Source: Thalassotalea sp.
GTDB lineage: Bacteria; Pseudomonadota; Gammaproteobacteria; Enterobacterales; Alteromonadaceae
Length of the DNA: 53,158 bases
Direction of reading: 5' to 3'
Assembly: GCA_029237915.1 (NCBI GenBank)
Contig: JAQWHD010000067.1
Span: 1-53,158 of the forward strand
In this document: positions 7,433 to 15,552 of the stretch, piece by piece
How the letters are laid out: each line of letters starts with the position of its first letter
How positions within the stretch are numbered: the first letter of the stretch is position 1
Position numbers and translations under genes: made by a program
The notes under the pieces: model-generated
Databases searched by the model: none
The model's input: the letters and a program-made list of their open reading frames with translations, nothing else
What the model was told of the DNA's origin: nothing

Positions 7433-7926
7433 GCGAACCTTTACCTTTATGTTCATCGTTCGATTTATCGCAGTTTGATTGTGGCGAAGAGTCTTTAAAT
7501 TATTTTTTGAAAAAGAAAAGTATGAAGAATCAAGTCTCGGGCGCAAGTAAGACTTATGTTTGTACTGTTGATGGAAAGGGTGTTGCTTATTACTCTTTAG
7601 CTTCAGGTTGCGTTGAAAGAAAGCTTGCTCCGGGTAATATAAAAAGAAATATGCCAGATAATGTTCCCGTTATTATTTTGGGAAGATTAGCCGTTGATAA
7701 AGAGTTTGCTAAGTTAGGCTTAGGAAGTCAGTTACTTCGCAATGCGATATTACGAAGCTTGAATGTATCACGAACTGTCGGAGTGAAGGCCGTTTTAGTG
7801 CATGCCTTATCTAAGCAAGCAAAGTCTTTTTATTGTCAATATGGTTTTATTGCTACACCATTTAACGAAAATATGCTGGTTTATTCTTTAGATAATCTTA
7901 AAAAGAGCTACTTAAAAAAGGCTTAA
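7420..7926 (+). CDS. GNAT acetyltransferase toxin (TacT-like)
   Basis: 168-residue GNAT-fold toxin paired with the DUF1778 antitoxin. Known relatives acetylate the amino acid on charged tRNAs and stop translation. The acetyl-CoA motif is in RLAVDKEFAKLGLGSQLL, and the conserved Tyr near the end is in FYCQYGF. The N-terminal FDCGEESLNYFLKKK segment is the usual substrate-side helix of this family. It starts inside the antitoxin gene (13-nt overlap). Its stop codon lies inside a terminator stem. Both catalytic and cofactor elements look intact, so the module is probably functional. Confidence 0.93.
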   Translation: MGRISEPLPLCSSFDLSQFDCGEESLNYFLKKKSMKNQVSGASKTYVCTVDGKGVAYYSLASGCVERKLAPGNIKRNMPDNVPVIILGRLAVDKEFAKLGLGSQLLRNAILRSLNVSRTVGVKAVLVHALSKQAKSFYCQYGFIATPFNENMLVYSLDNLKKSYLKKA

Positions 7927-7949
7927 TTCATTGTTAAAAATTAAGCCTT
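7912..7949 (-). terminator. Two-sided terminator overlapping the toxin stop codon
   Basis: AAGGCTTAATT at 7918-7928 pairs with AATTAAGCCTT at 7939-7949 (11 bp, 10-nt loop). On the minus strand it is followed by six Ts, making it a strong terminator for the Hsp70-like gene. The same stem includes the TAA stop of the toxin at 7924-7926 and can also stop the + transcript. Confidence 0.8.
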
Positions 7950-7968
7950 ATTTATAAGCGTTGAAACG

Positions 7969-9300
7969 CTAACCATATTTGCGCATAGCATCAATGGCTA
8001 AGCCCATACCAACACTACCAAACTTGTCACCATTAATGATTTCTGTGTGCGGGAACAAAGTTTCAATGCTTTGTCTTACCATAGGTATTGCTGTGGTACC
8101 GCCGGTCATAAATACTTTTGTAATGTCTGCACGTTTTAAGCCCGCTTCTTCAATAGTGTCGATAGCTTGCTTTTGAATCTTATCTACTTCGTTGTCAACC
8201 GCGTCATGTAATTGGTTAATGGTTAAGTCGATGCTTAAGTCTTTTTCAATATAATCTAAGTCGATTGCTGTTTTTTGCATGTTGGTTAAGTCTATTTTGG
8301 CTTGTTCAACATCAAGAGCGAGTAAATGACCTTCGCGGCGATTAATCAACTTTAATAGGCGCTCGATCAGGTTTTTATTTTCTACACGAAAGGCTAAGTC
8401 GTTTAACGAGCCTATGGTGCTCTTTTCATATAAATGATGAATTTTGTGCCAAGTTGCTAAGTCATGGTAATAACTTGATGGCATAAGCATTTCGGTTGAC
8501 TCGGTAAAGCTGTCTGTTGATACTGATTTACGAATACTGAAGCTTTTTTCAAAGTTAGCTGTTTGCGCTCTTGGCTTAAATTTACTTTTATAGCCTAAGT
8601 GTGGCATTACTGTTTCAAGGCTAAGCTTACGGTCAAAATCGGTACCACCAATATGAATACCTCCATTGGCTAATATGTCGTCTTTACGGTCACTACGTTC
8701 ACTGCGCTCAGGAGAAATTCTTACCACTGAGAAATCTGAAGTACCACCACCTATATCAACGATTAAGGCTATTTCTTCTTTATCAACGCTTTGCTCGTAA
8801 TCAAGGGCTGCGGCGATAGGCTCGTATTGAAACTGTACCTCGCTAAAACCAGCACGAATGGCGGCTGATTCTAAAGTATCTTGTGCTAATAAGTCGGCTT
8901 CTTTGTCACCATCTACAAAATGTACTGGACGGCCTAATACTACTTGTTCAAATGCTTGATTGGCATTTTGCTCGGCCGTTGCTTTTAAGTGGCTTAAGAA
9001 GCTCGTTAAGATATCAGCAAACGGCACAAGCTGTGATTTGATTTGGGTTTTTTCATCCATTAAAGGCGTGCCTAAAACACTTTTTAACGAGCGCATAATA
9101 CGGCCAAACTCACCGTCAATGTATTCATCAATAGCAGCGCGACCTAAAAAGGTACGGTTTTCTTCAAAATGAAAAAATATTGCACTTGGAATGGTTACTT
9201 TGCCATCTTCTAGCGGGATTAATATCGCTTTGTTTTGTTGATTTATGGTGCCAAAGGTTGAATTAGATGTACCAAAATCGAGTCCGCAGAAAGTATTCAC
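7969..9300 (-). CDS. yegD: Hsp70-family chaperone-like protein, YegD type
   Basis: Cytoplasmic actin/Hsp70-fold ATPase-domain protein of 443 residues, matching the roughly 450-residue E. coli YegD. It lacks the DnaK substrate-binding domain. Phosphate 1 is in FCGLDFGTSNSTFG, phosphate 2 in LIVDIGGGTSDFSV, and the adenosine motif in VFMTGGTTAIPMVR. The start is GTG at 9298-9300, preceded by AAGAGGATC. An in-frame upstream ATG at 9375 would add a 25-residue extension that precedes the ATPase fold and lacks this ribosome site. The gene stands alone. Clients are unknown; identification is confident. Confidence 0.9.
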   Translation of the reverse strand: MNTFCGLDFGTSNSTFGTINQQNKAILIPLEDGKVTIPSAIFFHFEENRTFLGRAAIDEYIDGEFGRIMRSLKSVLGTPLMDEKTQIKSQLVPFADILTSFLSHLKATAEQNANQAFEQVVLGRPVHFVDGDKEADLLAQDTLESAAIRAGFSEVQFQYEPIAAALDYEQSVDKEEIALIVDIGGGTSDFSVVRISPERSERSDRKDDILANGGIHIGGTDFDRKLSLETVMPHLGYKSKFKPRAQTANFEKSFSIRKSVSTDSFTESTEMLMPSSYYHDLATWHKIHHLYEKSTIGSLNDLAFRVENKNLIERLLKLINRREGHLLALDVEQAKIDLTNMQKTAIDLDYIEKDLSIDLTINQLHDAVDNEVDKIQKQAIDTIEEAGLKRADITKVFMTGGTTAIPMVRQSIETLFPHTEIINGDKFGSVGMGLAIDAMRKYG

Positions 9301-9491
9301 AAAAGATCCTCTTAAAAAAAGTCGCAGGGAAACAGGGGTATAAAATTCTGCGATGGAGATGTATTTTACACGCAAGTGAGTAAATTGGTTAACTAAATTG
9401 TGTTTGAGCGCTTAGCTTTTTGCAAATATTTGTTATTATCGACAGTAGATACCGAAGTAGTTTAGATAATAAAACAGATAAAGGATGCAAG

Positions 9492-10166
9492 ATGCGCGTA
9501 AAAGGGACGTTAACAAAATGGCTAGACGATAAAGGCTTCGGCTTTATAACGCCGCTCGCTGGCGGCAGGGAAGTGTTTGTGCACATTAATAGCTTTGTCT
9601 CAAAAGGGCAAAGGCCCGAGCAAGGCTGTGTACTAACCTACGAATTGGTTAAAGATAAACAAGGTCGCTTAAATGCTGGTAATGTTACTCATCAGGGCGA
9701 GCGTTTAACTCAAGCGGTAAAAAGCACGGCGCGTCATCAGTCTCATAAACAGTCGGTTAGAAATAATCGACAAAGCGCTAAGTCATTTATCACCTTTACT
9801 TTACTGTTTAGCATAGTGTTTATTATTGGCTTATTTGCGCTGGTGTTATTTACACCTTTGTCATTTCATTTTTTCTCTGGTTATTTATTGCTGAGTTTAC
9901 TTACTTTTATTTTTTATGGCTTTGACAAACGTGCAGCGCAAAAGGGCACTTGGCGTACGTCAGAACTTAAATTACATATTCTCGCGTTAATTGGTGGTTG
10001 GCCGGGGGCTGTTTTTGCACAGCAAACGTTAAGGCATAAATCGAAGAAATTATCTTTTAGGGTAGAGCTTTGGTTAACGATATTACTTAATGTGGCAATA
10101 TTTGTGTGGTTCTTTGTTCCCGGCTCGCAAGCATTAATTCTACAGGCCAGTGAAATACTCTATTAA
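9492..10166 (+). CDS. Cold-shock domain / DUF1294 membrane protein
   Basis: 224-residue fusion. Residues 1-66 are a cold-shock domain with RNP motifs KGFGFIT and VFVHIN, which bind single-stranded RNA or DNA. After a basic linker come hydrophobic segments (about residues 94-140 and again near the C-terminus). Between them lies DUF1294 with FYGFDKRAAQKGTWR and LALIGGWPGAVFAQQ. It is thus an inner-membrane protein with a nucleic-acid-binding cytoplasmic head; its function is unknown. The start at 9492 follows AAGGA at good spacing and begins exactly at the domain; the longer reading from 9420 is not supported. Confidence 0.88.
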   Translation: MRVKGTLTKWLDDKGFGFITPLAGGREVFVHINSFVSKGQRPEQGCVLTYELVKDKQGRLNAGNVTHQGERLTQAVKSTARHQSHKQSVRNNRQSAKSFITFTLLFSIVFIIGLFALVLFTPLSFHFFSGYLLLSLLTFIFYGFDKRAAQKGTWRTSELKLHILALIGGWPGAVFAQQTLRHKSKKLSFRVELWLTILLNVAIFVWFFVPGSQALILQASEILY

Positions 10167-10190
10167 ACAATTTTATCTTTTAGTGAGTAA

Positions 10191-10243
10191 ACAGCTCTAT
10201 AGACTATTAAAATAGTACTATAGCAATAATACTATAGAGCTGT
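10191..10243. terminator. Long stem-loop between convergent genes
   Basis: ACAGCTCTATAG at 10191-10202 pairs with CTATAGAGCTGT at 10232-10243. The loop holds another small hairpin (ACTAT/ATAGT at 10203-10216). It lies midway between the convergent cold-shock/DUF1294 and DUF5666 genes and probably terminates both. Neither side has a long T run. Confidence 0.65.
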
Positions 10244-10272
10244 GTGTTTATGAGCAACAGCAAAGCGCTAGC

Positions 10273-11979
10273 CTAACCTGGGTCTTCAATTTCTACTTCT
10301 AATGCTATGTAGCTTTCACCACTGTTCATAACTTTAACTTTAAGATACATGCCTTCAGTGAGCTGGTTAAAAAACTCATCTTTAGTAACGTCTATGTCAT
10401 AGAGCACAAACGTAGTATTTTCATTTACGATGATGTCCATAGCAGATACTGTAAAGCCATTGTTGTTGATGTTACTGACTTGCCCTTCAAGCTCTTGCTC
10501 AGAGTATTGGTTGTCATCCTCATCTTCAATTTCTACTTCGAGTACGGTGTAGTTGTCGCCATCAGGAATCGCCTTCACTTCAATCAGCATGCCTTCGCTC
10601 AATTGGGCAAAGAATTCTTGTTGTGAAGCATCTACGTCATAAATTTCATATTCAGTATCTTCATTTACTGTGAAGTTTAAGCCATACATCATAAATCCAT
10701 TTTCACTGATGCTGCCAACTTTGCCTTCAAACTCATTACCTTCTTCGGAGTCATCATCTTCATCGTCTTTGCTTATTTTGCTAGCAATGTTGTCACCATC
10801 GGTATTTATGTAGCCTTTAATTTCAATATAATCACCAATGTTTAATGAATCGTCATTAAAGGTGTGTAAATCATCTTCCGTGTCATCATCAAAGCGAGTG
10901 AACTCATTGTAGATAAAGGTAACTCCTAGTACAGTAATAGTGCCAAGCTCAGCATTTATATCTTCAATTACACCTTCCGCTTTAAGTATTACTTGATTAA
11001 CTATGTATATTTTTGTCGCGATGAGTTGATTGTCGGCGTTGTAGTCACCTTTTACTTTTACCGGTAAATTATTAGCTAATGTATCTAAGCTGCCGTACTT
11101 AACTTCTGTAGTACTGTTGGTGAGTACTTGAACGTCACCAATCATAAAGCTAATGTCGCTTTGTAAATCGGCGATAACGCCATTAAGGTAGTGATGTTGA
11201 TGGTTATGATCGTCTTCTGGTTTGAAGGTGTAAAGTTTAACTTTATCTACATTAAACACATCACCAGCTAAGTTAGCGAACATACCTTTAACTTTAACAA
11301 ACTGTCCATCGGCTAAGTCTGCCATTGTAAATTTGTCAAACTCGGCAGTTTCATAATCTATTGTCAACGTGCCCAAGGTAAATTGCATCTCACTGGTATT
11401 GAGATTAGCGACTTTACCTTTAATGCTAATGTTATCGGTAGCTGATTTTTTTTCAATGCGAGTGGCGAGTAAGTTACCATTGTCTAATAAATGACCATTG
11501 ACTTCGATGTAATCATTTAACATTAATGCACTTGCTGTAGTGTCATCAAAATAGGTTAGATCATTAAATACTATGGTTTGCCCGTGTACTGACAGAGTCA
11601 TTAAATCAAGATCTAATGACTCGATAAAACCTTTTATTTCTGGGCTGTAAACAATGGTGTGGGCTGAGCCGGTACTGTCGTCGCTGTTAAGCTCGCCATA
11701 AAGTTTAACTAACATACCCACAGATAAATCGCTTTCAGATATTGAGTTATCGTCATCATCAAAAATTTTGCTATCACTGGTATCATATTTAACGCCATTA
11801 ACATAAATACTACCAAAGCCGGTAATTTCACCTTCGGTTAAGGTATTAAGGTCTTTGATTTGTTGCTCGGTTAAATTAACTTCGGGTTCAGTACTGCTAG
11901 ATGAGCCACCACCACAGGAAAGTAATAGCGGCATAAAGGATGCTACGAGGATCGATTTTATAAAAGTAGAATTACACAT
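10273..11979 (-). CDS. Lipoprotein of repeated DUF5666 domains
   Basis: 568-residue exported lipoprotein. The signal peptide ends in the lipobox LLLSCGGG with Cys22, followed by a Ser-rich linker. The mature part is a string of about six beta-rich DUF5666 units, each with a G.V..I turn, a (F/V)xxxTxxDDxT-like strand and a VKGxY or VKVxG strand. The two last units are close copies of one another, both ending EVEIED. The protein is strongly acidic with many Asp-rich stretches, compatible with Ca2+ binding. AAGGAG precedes the ATG. The domain is common in marine bacteria but has no assigned function; it may sit at the cell surface. Confidence 0.82.
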   Translation of the reverse strand: MCNSTFIKSILVASFMPLLLSCGGGSSSSTEPEVNLTEQQIKDLNTLTEGEITGFGSIYVNGVKYDTSDSKIFDDDDNSISESDLSVGMLVKLYGELNSDDSTGSAHTIVYSPEIKGFIESLDLDLMTLSVHGQTIVFNDLTYFDDTTASALMLNDYIEVNGHLLDNGNLLATRIEKKSATDNISIKGKVANLNTSEMQFTLGTLTIDYETAEFDKFTMADLADGQFVKVKGMFANLAGDVFNVDKVKLYTFKPEDDHNHQHHYLNGVIADLQSDISFMIGDVQVLTNSTTEVKYGSLDTLANNLPVKVKGDYNADNQLIATKIYIVNQVILKAEGVIEDINAELGTITVLGVTFIYNEFTRFDDDTEDDLHTFNDDSLNIGDYIEIKGYINTDGDNIASKISKDDEDDDSEEGNEFEGKVGSISENGFMMYGLNFTVNEDTEYEIYDVDASQQEFFAQLSEGMLIEVKAIPDGDNYTVLEVEIEDEDDNQYSEQELEGQVSNINNNGFTVSAMDIIVNENTTFVLYDIDVTKDEFFNQLTEGMYLKVKVMNSGESYIALEVEIEDPG

Positions 11980-12139
11980 TCTAAACTCCTTCTACATGTA
12001 TGTTTGCTAGTACTTTAATAGTAGCTGAAGTTAGCTGTTTTTCTATGTTTAGAGGAAATTAGGCAGTTAGAGAGTAGAGGGGGAAAGAAGCAATAAATAC
12101 AATGGTTGTTTGGGCAACCATTGTATCGTTTAATTTCAA

Positions 12140-12610
12140 TTAGTTATTGGCAATAAAATCTAAAACTACTTCATGGTGGTCTTTGGTTTTAAACTTATTG
12201 AATACGTGCTCAATGTTACCGTCTAAACCAATTAAAAAGCTTAAGCGATGAATACCATCGTACTCACGCCCCATAAACTTCTTTAAACCCCATACGCCAA
12301 AGTCATCAGCAACCTTATGGTCAACATCTGAAAGTAGGGTGAAGTTTAACTCATCGCGGACACAAAACTTGTCTAAACGTTTTACTTCATCTGGACTAAT
12401 GCCAAAAACGACCGTATTAAGCTCTTCTAACTTAGCTTTACTGTCTCTTAAGTTTTGCGCTTGTACCGTACAGCCTGGTGTCATGGCTTTTGGGTAGAAG
12501 TAAACTAGTACGCGTTTTTTACCAATAAAGTCGCTAAGATCTACTAGATTATTTGCTTGATCGGGTAATGAAAAGGCTGGGGCTTTATCGCCAACTTGTA
12601 ATGTGTTCAT
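12140..12610 (-). CDS. bcp: Peroxiredoxin, Bcp/PrxQ type
   Basis: 156-residue cytoplasmic thiol peroxidase that reduces hydrogen peroxide and organic hydroperoxides using thioredoxin. The peroxidatic cysteine is Cys47 in the motif TPGCTVQAQ. In E. coli Bcp a resolving cysteine lies five residues later (CTVQAC); here that position is Gln52, so the enzyme is probably of the 1-Cys type or uses another reductant. A second Cys is in FCVRDEL. It follows gcvR with a 9-nt gap, in the conserved order gcvR-bcp, and is probably co-transcribed. Confidence 0.93.
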   Translation of the reverse strand: MNTLQVGDKAPAFSLPDQANNLVDLSDFIGKKRVLVYFYPKAMTPGCTVQAQNLRDSKAKLEELNTVVFGISPDEVKRLDKFCVRDELNFTLLSDVDHKVADDFGVWGLKKFMGREYDGIHRLSFLIGLDGNIEHVFNKFKTKDHHEVVLDFIANN

Positions 12611-12619
12611 GAAATTCCT

Positions 12620-13147
12620 TTATTTAGATTCTTGCTGATGCGAAGTGAAACTTAATTTAACCGATAACTTATCACACAGTTTTTGTAAATCCTGGTGTAA
12701 CTCTTGTTTGTTTACCTGGTGGGTTAAGTTAATGAGGAGTTCAGTTTCAACCGTATTGGTTTTGTTATCTGTAATTGATTTTAATGATGATAGGTCAACT
12801 TTTCGTTTAGCGAAAAACTCAGTTACCGTTTTAAGTATACCTGGGGTATCAGTTCCTATTAGGTTTATATGGACGTACTCGTTGACTATTTCATTTGTTG
12901 TTGTGGTTGAACGCTTGCTTATAGTAAGCAGCTCTAATGAATAAGCAAGAATAGGTAAGCGAGTTTCAATTTGATTAATTGACGACTTTTTGCCGTTGAG
13001 CAACATGATCAAGGTAAATTCACTACCTAATATCGCCATGCGGCTATCAACTATGTTACAACCAAAATCCGTTGCTAATTTAGTGATCTCACTAACAATA
13101 CCCGTTCTATTTTTGCCTATGGCTGTAAATACTAAAGAATGTGTCAT
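12620..13147 (-). CDS. gcvR: Glycine cleavage system transcriptional repressor GcvR
   Basis: 175-residue protein of two ACT domains. The first (residues 1-80) starts SLVFTAIGKNRTGIVSEIT, and the second (about 90-165) contains VHINLIGTDTPGILKTVTEF. In E. coli GcvR binds GcvA and glycine and turns GcvA into a repressor of the gcvTHP operon. Length and layout match GcvR. It is the first gene of a gcvR-bcp pair and is divergent from bamC. In E. coli dapA lies at this divergent junction; it is missing here. Confidence 0.9.
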   Translation of the reverse strand: MTHSLVFTAIGKNRTGIVSEITKLATDFGCNIVDSRMAILGSEFTLIMLLNGKKSSINQIETRLPILAYSLELLTISKRSTTTTNEIVNEYVHINLIGTDTPGILKTVTEFFAKRKVDLSSLKSITDNKTNTVETELLINLTHQVNKQELHQDLQKLCDKLSVKLSFTSHQQESK

Positions 13148-13503
13148 TTAATTATTTTTAATTCATTAACATTTGAAATATAGCTTTATTGTAAAGGTAA
13201 ACGCTTCACAATTGTAGTACCTGTTAGTTATTGCAATCTTTTAAAGGTAAAACTTGTGTTTACAAAATCATACAAGTACCATAAACCGCATTATTGCATT
13301 GCTAAAACTATTACAAAAATATTGTTCTCGTGCGGGAACTAAATCGGGTAATATTTATCAAAACAATTTGTGACAATGTAAGTACTGTTTACAGTGCCAA
13401 AATATAATAAATACCAAACAGAATATATAATGATCAAATTGGTATAAATCATCATCTAATGTTACTGCTTCGGCAATAACTGGCTTTTTCCTCAGGAGTT
13501 TTA
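13148..13503. other. 356-bp divergent region between gcvR and bamC; dapA absent
   Basis: This AT-rich spacer lies where dapA sits in enterics. No coding remnant of dapA is visible. It holds an inverted repeat, ATACCAA at 13411-13417 and TTGGTAT at 13439-13445, of a type that recurs between genes in marine gammaproteobacteria. It must also hold the gcvR and bamC promoters. Confidence 0.65.
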
Positions 13504-14586
13504 ATGGAACGCCGTATTTTTTATTTTTCTTTACTCACTTTATCCCTTGCGGCTTGTAGTAATTACGAAACTCGTAAACAAGCAAATGGTGAATTTGATT
13601 ATGTTAACGCTAAACCTGCATCGACATTTACTGTACCAGAAAATCTAGACAAGCCTGAAGATAAGCCAGATTATCTTATTCCTGAATTAACAGGCCCTGA
13701 TGGTCCTATAGGTAAAAAAGTCGATGTTCGTGCTCCTGCATTAGTACTTCCTCTTGCTGCCGGTAGCCGAGTTGATGAATTTGATAAAACCGCTGAAATT
13801 TGGTTTGACAAAGTTGATGACGACCGAGATCTTCGAGAAACCGTTATTAAAGCTATCACCGACTATTTAGCTAGTGAAGAGGTTGGTTTTGTTAGTGCCG
13901 ATACTACTAATAACACGTGGGAGTCAGAATGGTTCCACGTTGAAGAAGAAAGTGGCTATCTGTTTTGGAAAAATATCGACTTAACTGAAAGCTGGCGCTT
14001 TAAGTATTCACTTGTTACTAAGCCTCACGGTCGCAGTGTTGGTTTAAATGTTGAACTTGTTGAATACATGCACACATCAGATAAAGGCTCTAAAACCTTA
14101 ATTGATCCAATTGAGAAACAACGCGTAGAAATGGGCATGATCAATGCTATTACCGCGCAGTTAGATTACCAATACCGTTTATATAACAAAGAAGATCGTT
14201 TAGCTCGAGCTACTATGGAAATAGTAACACTTGGTCAATCTGCCAATGATAAGCCTGCTTACATTATAGATTACCCTGTGGATGAGTTATGGAGCTACTT
14301 ACCAGGTTTCTTTGACGGTTATAACTTCAAAATCACTGATTTAAATGAAGATAAATTCATTTACGAAGTTGAATATAATCGTGTTGATCCAAGTTTATGG
14401 GATCAAATTTGGGGTGATGAACTTCCTGTTGTTGAGTTTGAAAGTGGTGTTTACGAATTCCATTTAACCGAACTTGGCGATCAAACCGCATTAGAAATTT
14501 ACAACGATGAAGGTGAAGTTCTGTCTGATCAGATCCTTATTCAAAACTTTGAGATATTAGAGCCGGCGCTTTCGTTCCGCTTCTAA
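13504..14586 (+). CDS. bamC: Outer membrane assembly lipoprotein BamC
   Basis: 360-residue lipoprotein of the BamABCDE complex, which folds beta-barrel proteins into the outer membrane. The signal peptide ends LSLAACS with lipidated Cys18. The N-terminal stretch after it (about 19-90, ending DVRAPALVLPLA) is the unstructured segment that binds BamD. Two helix-grip domains follow (about 100-220 and 230-360). CAGGAGTTTTA gives a good ribosome site. In relatives it is co-transcribed with dapA; here it has its own promoter region, and purC lies 25 kb away. Confidence 0.92.
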   Translation: MERRIFYFSLLTLSLAACSNYETRKQANGEFDYVNAKPASTFTVPENLDKPEDKPDYLIPELTGPDGPIGKKVDVRAPALVLPLAAGSRVDEFDKTAEIWFDKVDDDRDLRETVIKAITDYLASEEVGFVSADTTNNTWESEWFHVEEESGYLFWKNIDLTESWRFKYSLVTKPHGRSVGLNVELVEYMHTSDKGSKTLIDPIEKQRVEMGMINAITAQLDYQYRLYNKEDRLARATMEIVTLGQSANDKPAYIIDYPVDELWSYLPGFFDGYNFKITDLNEDKFIYEVEYNRVDPSLWDQIWGDELPVVEFESGVYEFHLTELGDQTALEIYNDEGEVLSDQILIQNFEILEPALSFRF

Positions 14587-14607
14587 CCCAAAGTTTTAAA
14601 CAAAAAA

Positions 14608-14659
14608 ATCAAGGGGTCAGAGTCGTTGAAATTAGTTTCAACAACTCTGACCCCTTGAT
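14608..14659. terminator. 24-bp hairpin serving as a two-sided terminator
   Basis: Two 24-nt arms (14608-14631 and 14636-14659) pair with a single G-T type mismatch around a TTAG loop. The arm core is AAGGGGTCAGAGT. Minus-strand readout is followed by seven Ts, so it should stop the dapE operon; it also lies 21 nt after bamC. The long perfect stem and GGGGTCAGA core resemble REP-like or mobile palindromes more than an ordinary terminator. Confidence 0.85.
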
Positions 14660-14677
14660 TTGTTTATAACCTTAGCT

Positions 14678-14869
14678 TTATCTTCTTTTTTTATTCTTTT
14701 CGGCTGCTTTTAATTCTGCTTGTTTGTCACCGGCTCTGGGTAGCGTTTCTTTAAGATCGTTTAAGCTCTTGCGTCTGATAGGTGTAGCGCTGCGCTGTAA
14801 CATTGATAAGTTACCAATAATTGCAGCAATAGCACACACAATAATAACGACAATAATCCAAGTTTCCAT
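14678..14869 (-). CDS. DUF2897 small membrane protein
   Basis: 63-residue protein with one N-terminal membrane helix (about residues 4-24, WIIVVIIVCAIAAIIGNL) and a basic cytoplasmic tail ending KNKKRR. Size and layout fit DUF2897. It is the last gene of the yffB-dapE-M15-DUF2897 operon and its first base overlaps the last base of the M15 stop codon. The position matches the small gene that follows dapE in many gammaproteobacteria. Function is unknown. Confidence 0.82.
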   Translation of the reverse strand: METWIIVVIIVCAIAAIIGNLSMLQRSATPIRRKSLNDLKETLPRAGDKQAELKAAEKNKKRR

Positions 14870-15552
14870 TACAAGCTTCCAACATTTGTTATGTATTGAG
14901 TATAGATGGTGTCTAGCATGGTTAAAATATGTTCTTTAGCTGTTAAGTCACTCGCATTGATACAATCGGCTAATAGCTCTTGGTTATATTGCTGGGCAAA
15001 CATAGCAGAGAGTGGCGCATAGGATAAATGCCAAGGCTCACAAGCCACGCCACCACGAAACTTATCGTACGGGCGATAAAAACCAAAGCGCTGCATATTG
15101 TTATCAAGCCATTGCGTTAATGCAGCCATTGGGCCGTTATCTTCATATTCCCAAGCCTCAAGAGCTAGCGGTTTACCGGCCATTAAAGATTTGGAGTAAA
15201 CGTCTATGTCAGTGCCCCAGTGATGACGACTGGCACCAGGTAGGGCTGAGTAGAGTAATATACTTTTTATTTGTTCATCAATAGCCAAATTCGTCAGGTC
15301 GACAACTTGATTATTAATATCTAGCACATTGGTTTGACCTTGCATTTTACGGTCAAAAATAACTTGCTGACGCGCAAAAGATCGAAAACCACTGGCAATA
15401 TCTATGCTTATACCATCGGCAAGTGCAGCTTGTTGCATTTGCTGTAACGGTACAACCAACAGGTTATGAACGCCTATATGTTCGGCGACATAGCTTATGT
15501 GTTGTTCCGTTTGCCCGGTTAATTCAGCAGGATTAATGAACATATCTTTCAT
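14869..15552 (-). CDS. M15 family D-alanyl-D-alanine carboxypeptidase
   Basis: 227-residue zinc peptidase of the VanY/DdcY type (M15B), which trims the terminal D-Ala from peptidoglycan peptides. Zinc ligands are seen as SRHHWGTDID (His110, Asp117) and EPWH (His175), with the catalytic acid at Glu172. SGFRSFARQQ is the conserved substrate-side motif. No signal peptide is obvious, so export is uncertain. The gene shares one base with dapE upstream and one with DUF2897 downstream, so all are translationally coupled. A link is plausible, since DapE makes the diaminopimelate used in the same peptides. Confidence 0.88.
   Translation of the reverse strand: MKDMFINPAELTGQTEQHISYVAEHIGVHNLLVVPLQQMQQAALADGISIDIASGFRSFARQQVIFDRKMQGQTNVLDINNQVVDLTNLAIDEQIKSILLYSALPGASRHHWGTDIDVYSKSLMAGKPLALEAWEYEDNGPMAALTQWLDNNMQRFGFYRPYDKFRGGVACEPWHLSYAPLSAMFAQQYNQELLADCINASDLTAKEHILTMLDTIYTQYITNVGSL

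Noticed and set aside
9301-9375. Longer N-terminus of the YegD-like protein
   Set aside because: The extension precedes the ATPase fold, and GTG 9300 has a clear AAGAGG ribosome site.
9420-9491. Longer N-terminus of the cold-shock/DUF1294 protein
   Set aside because: The cold-shock domain starts at ATG 9492 with AAGGA upstream; the extension has no family support.
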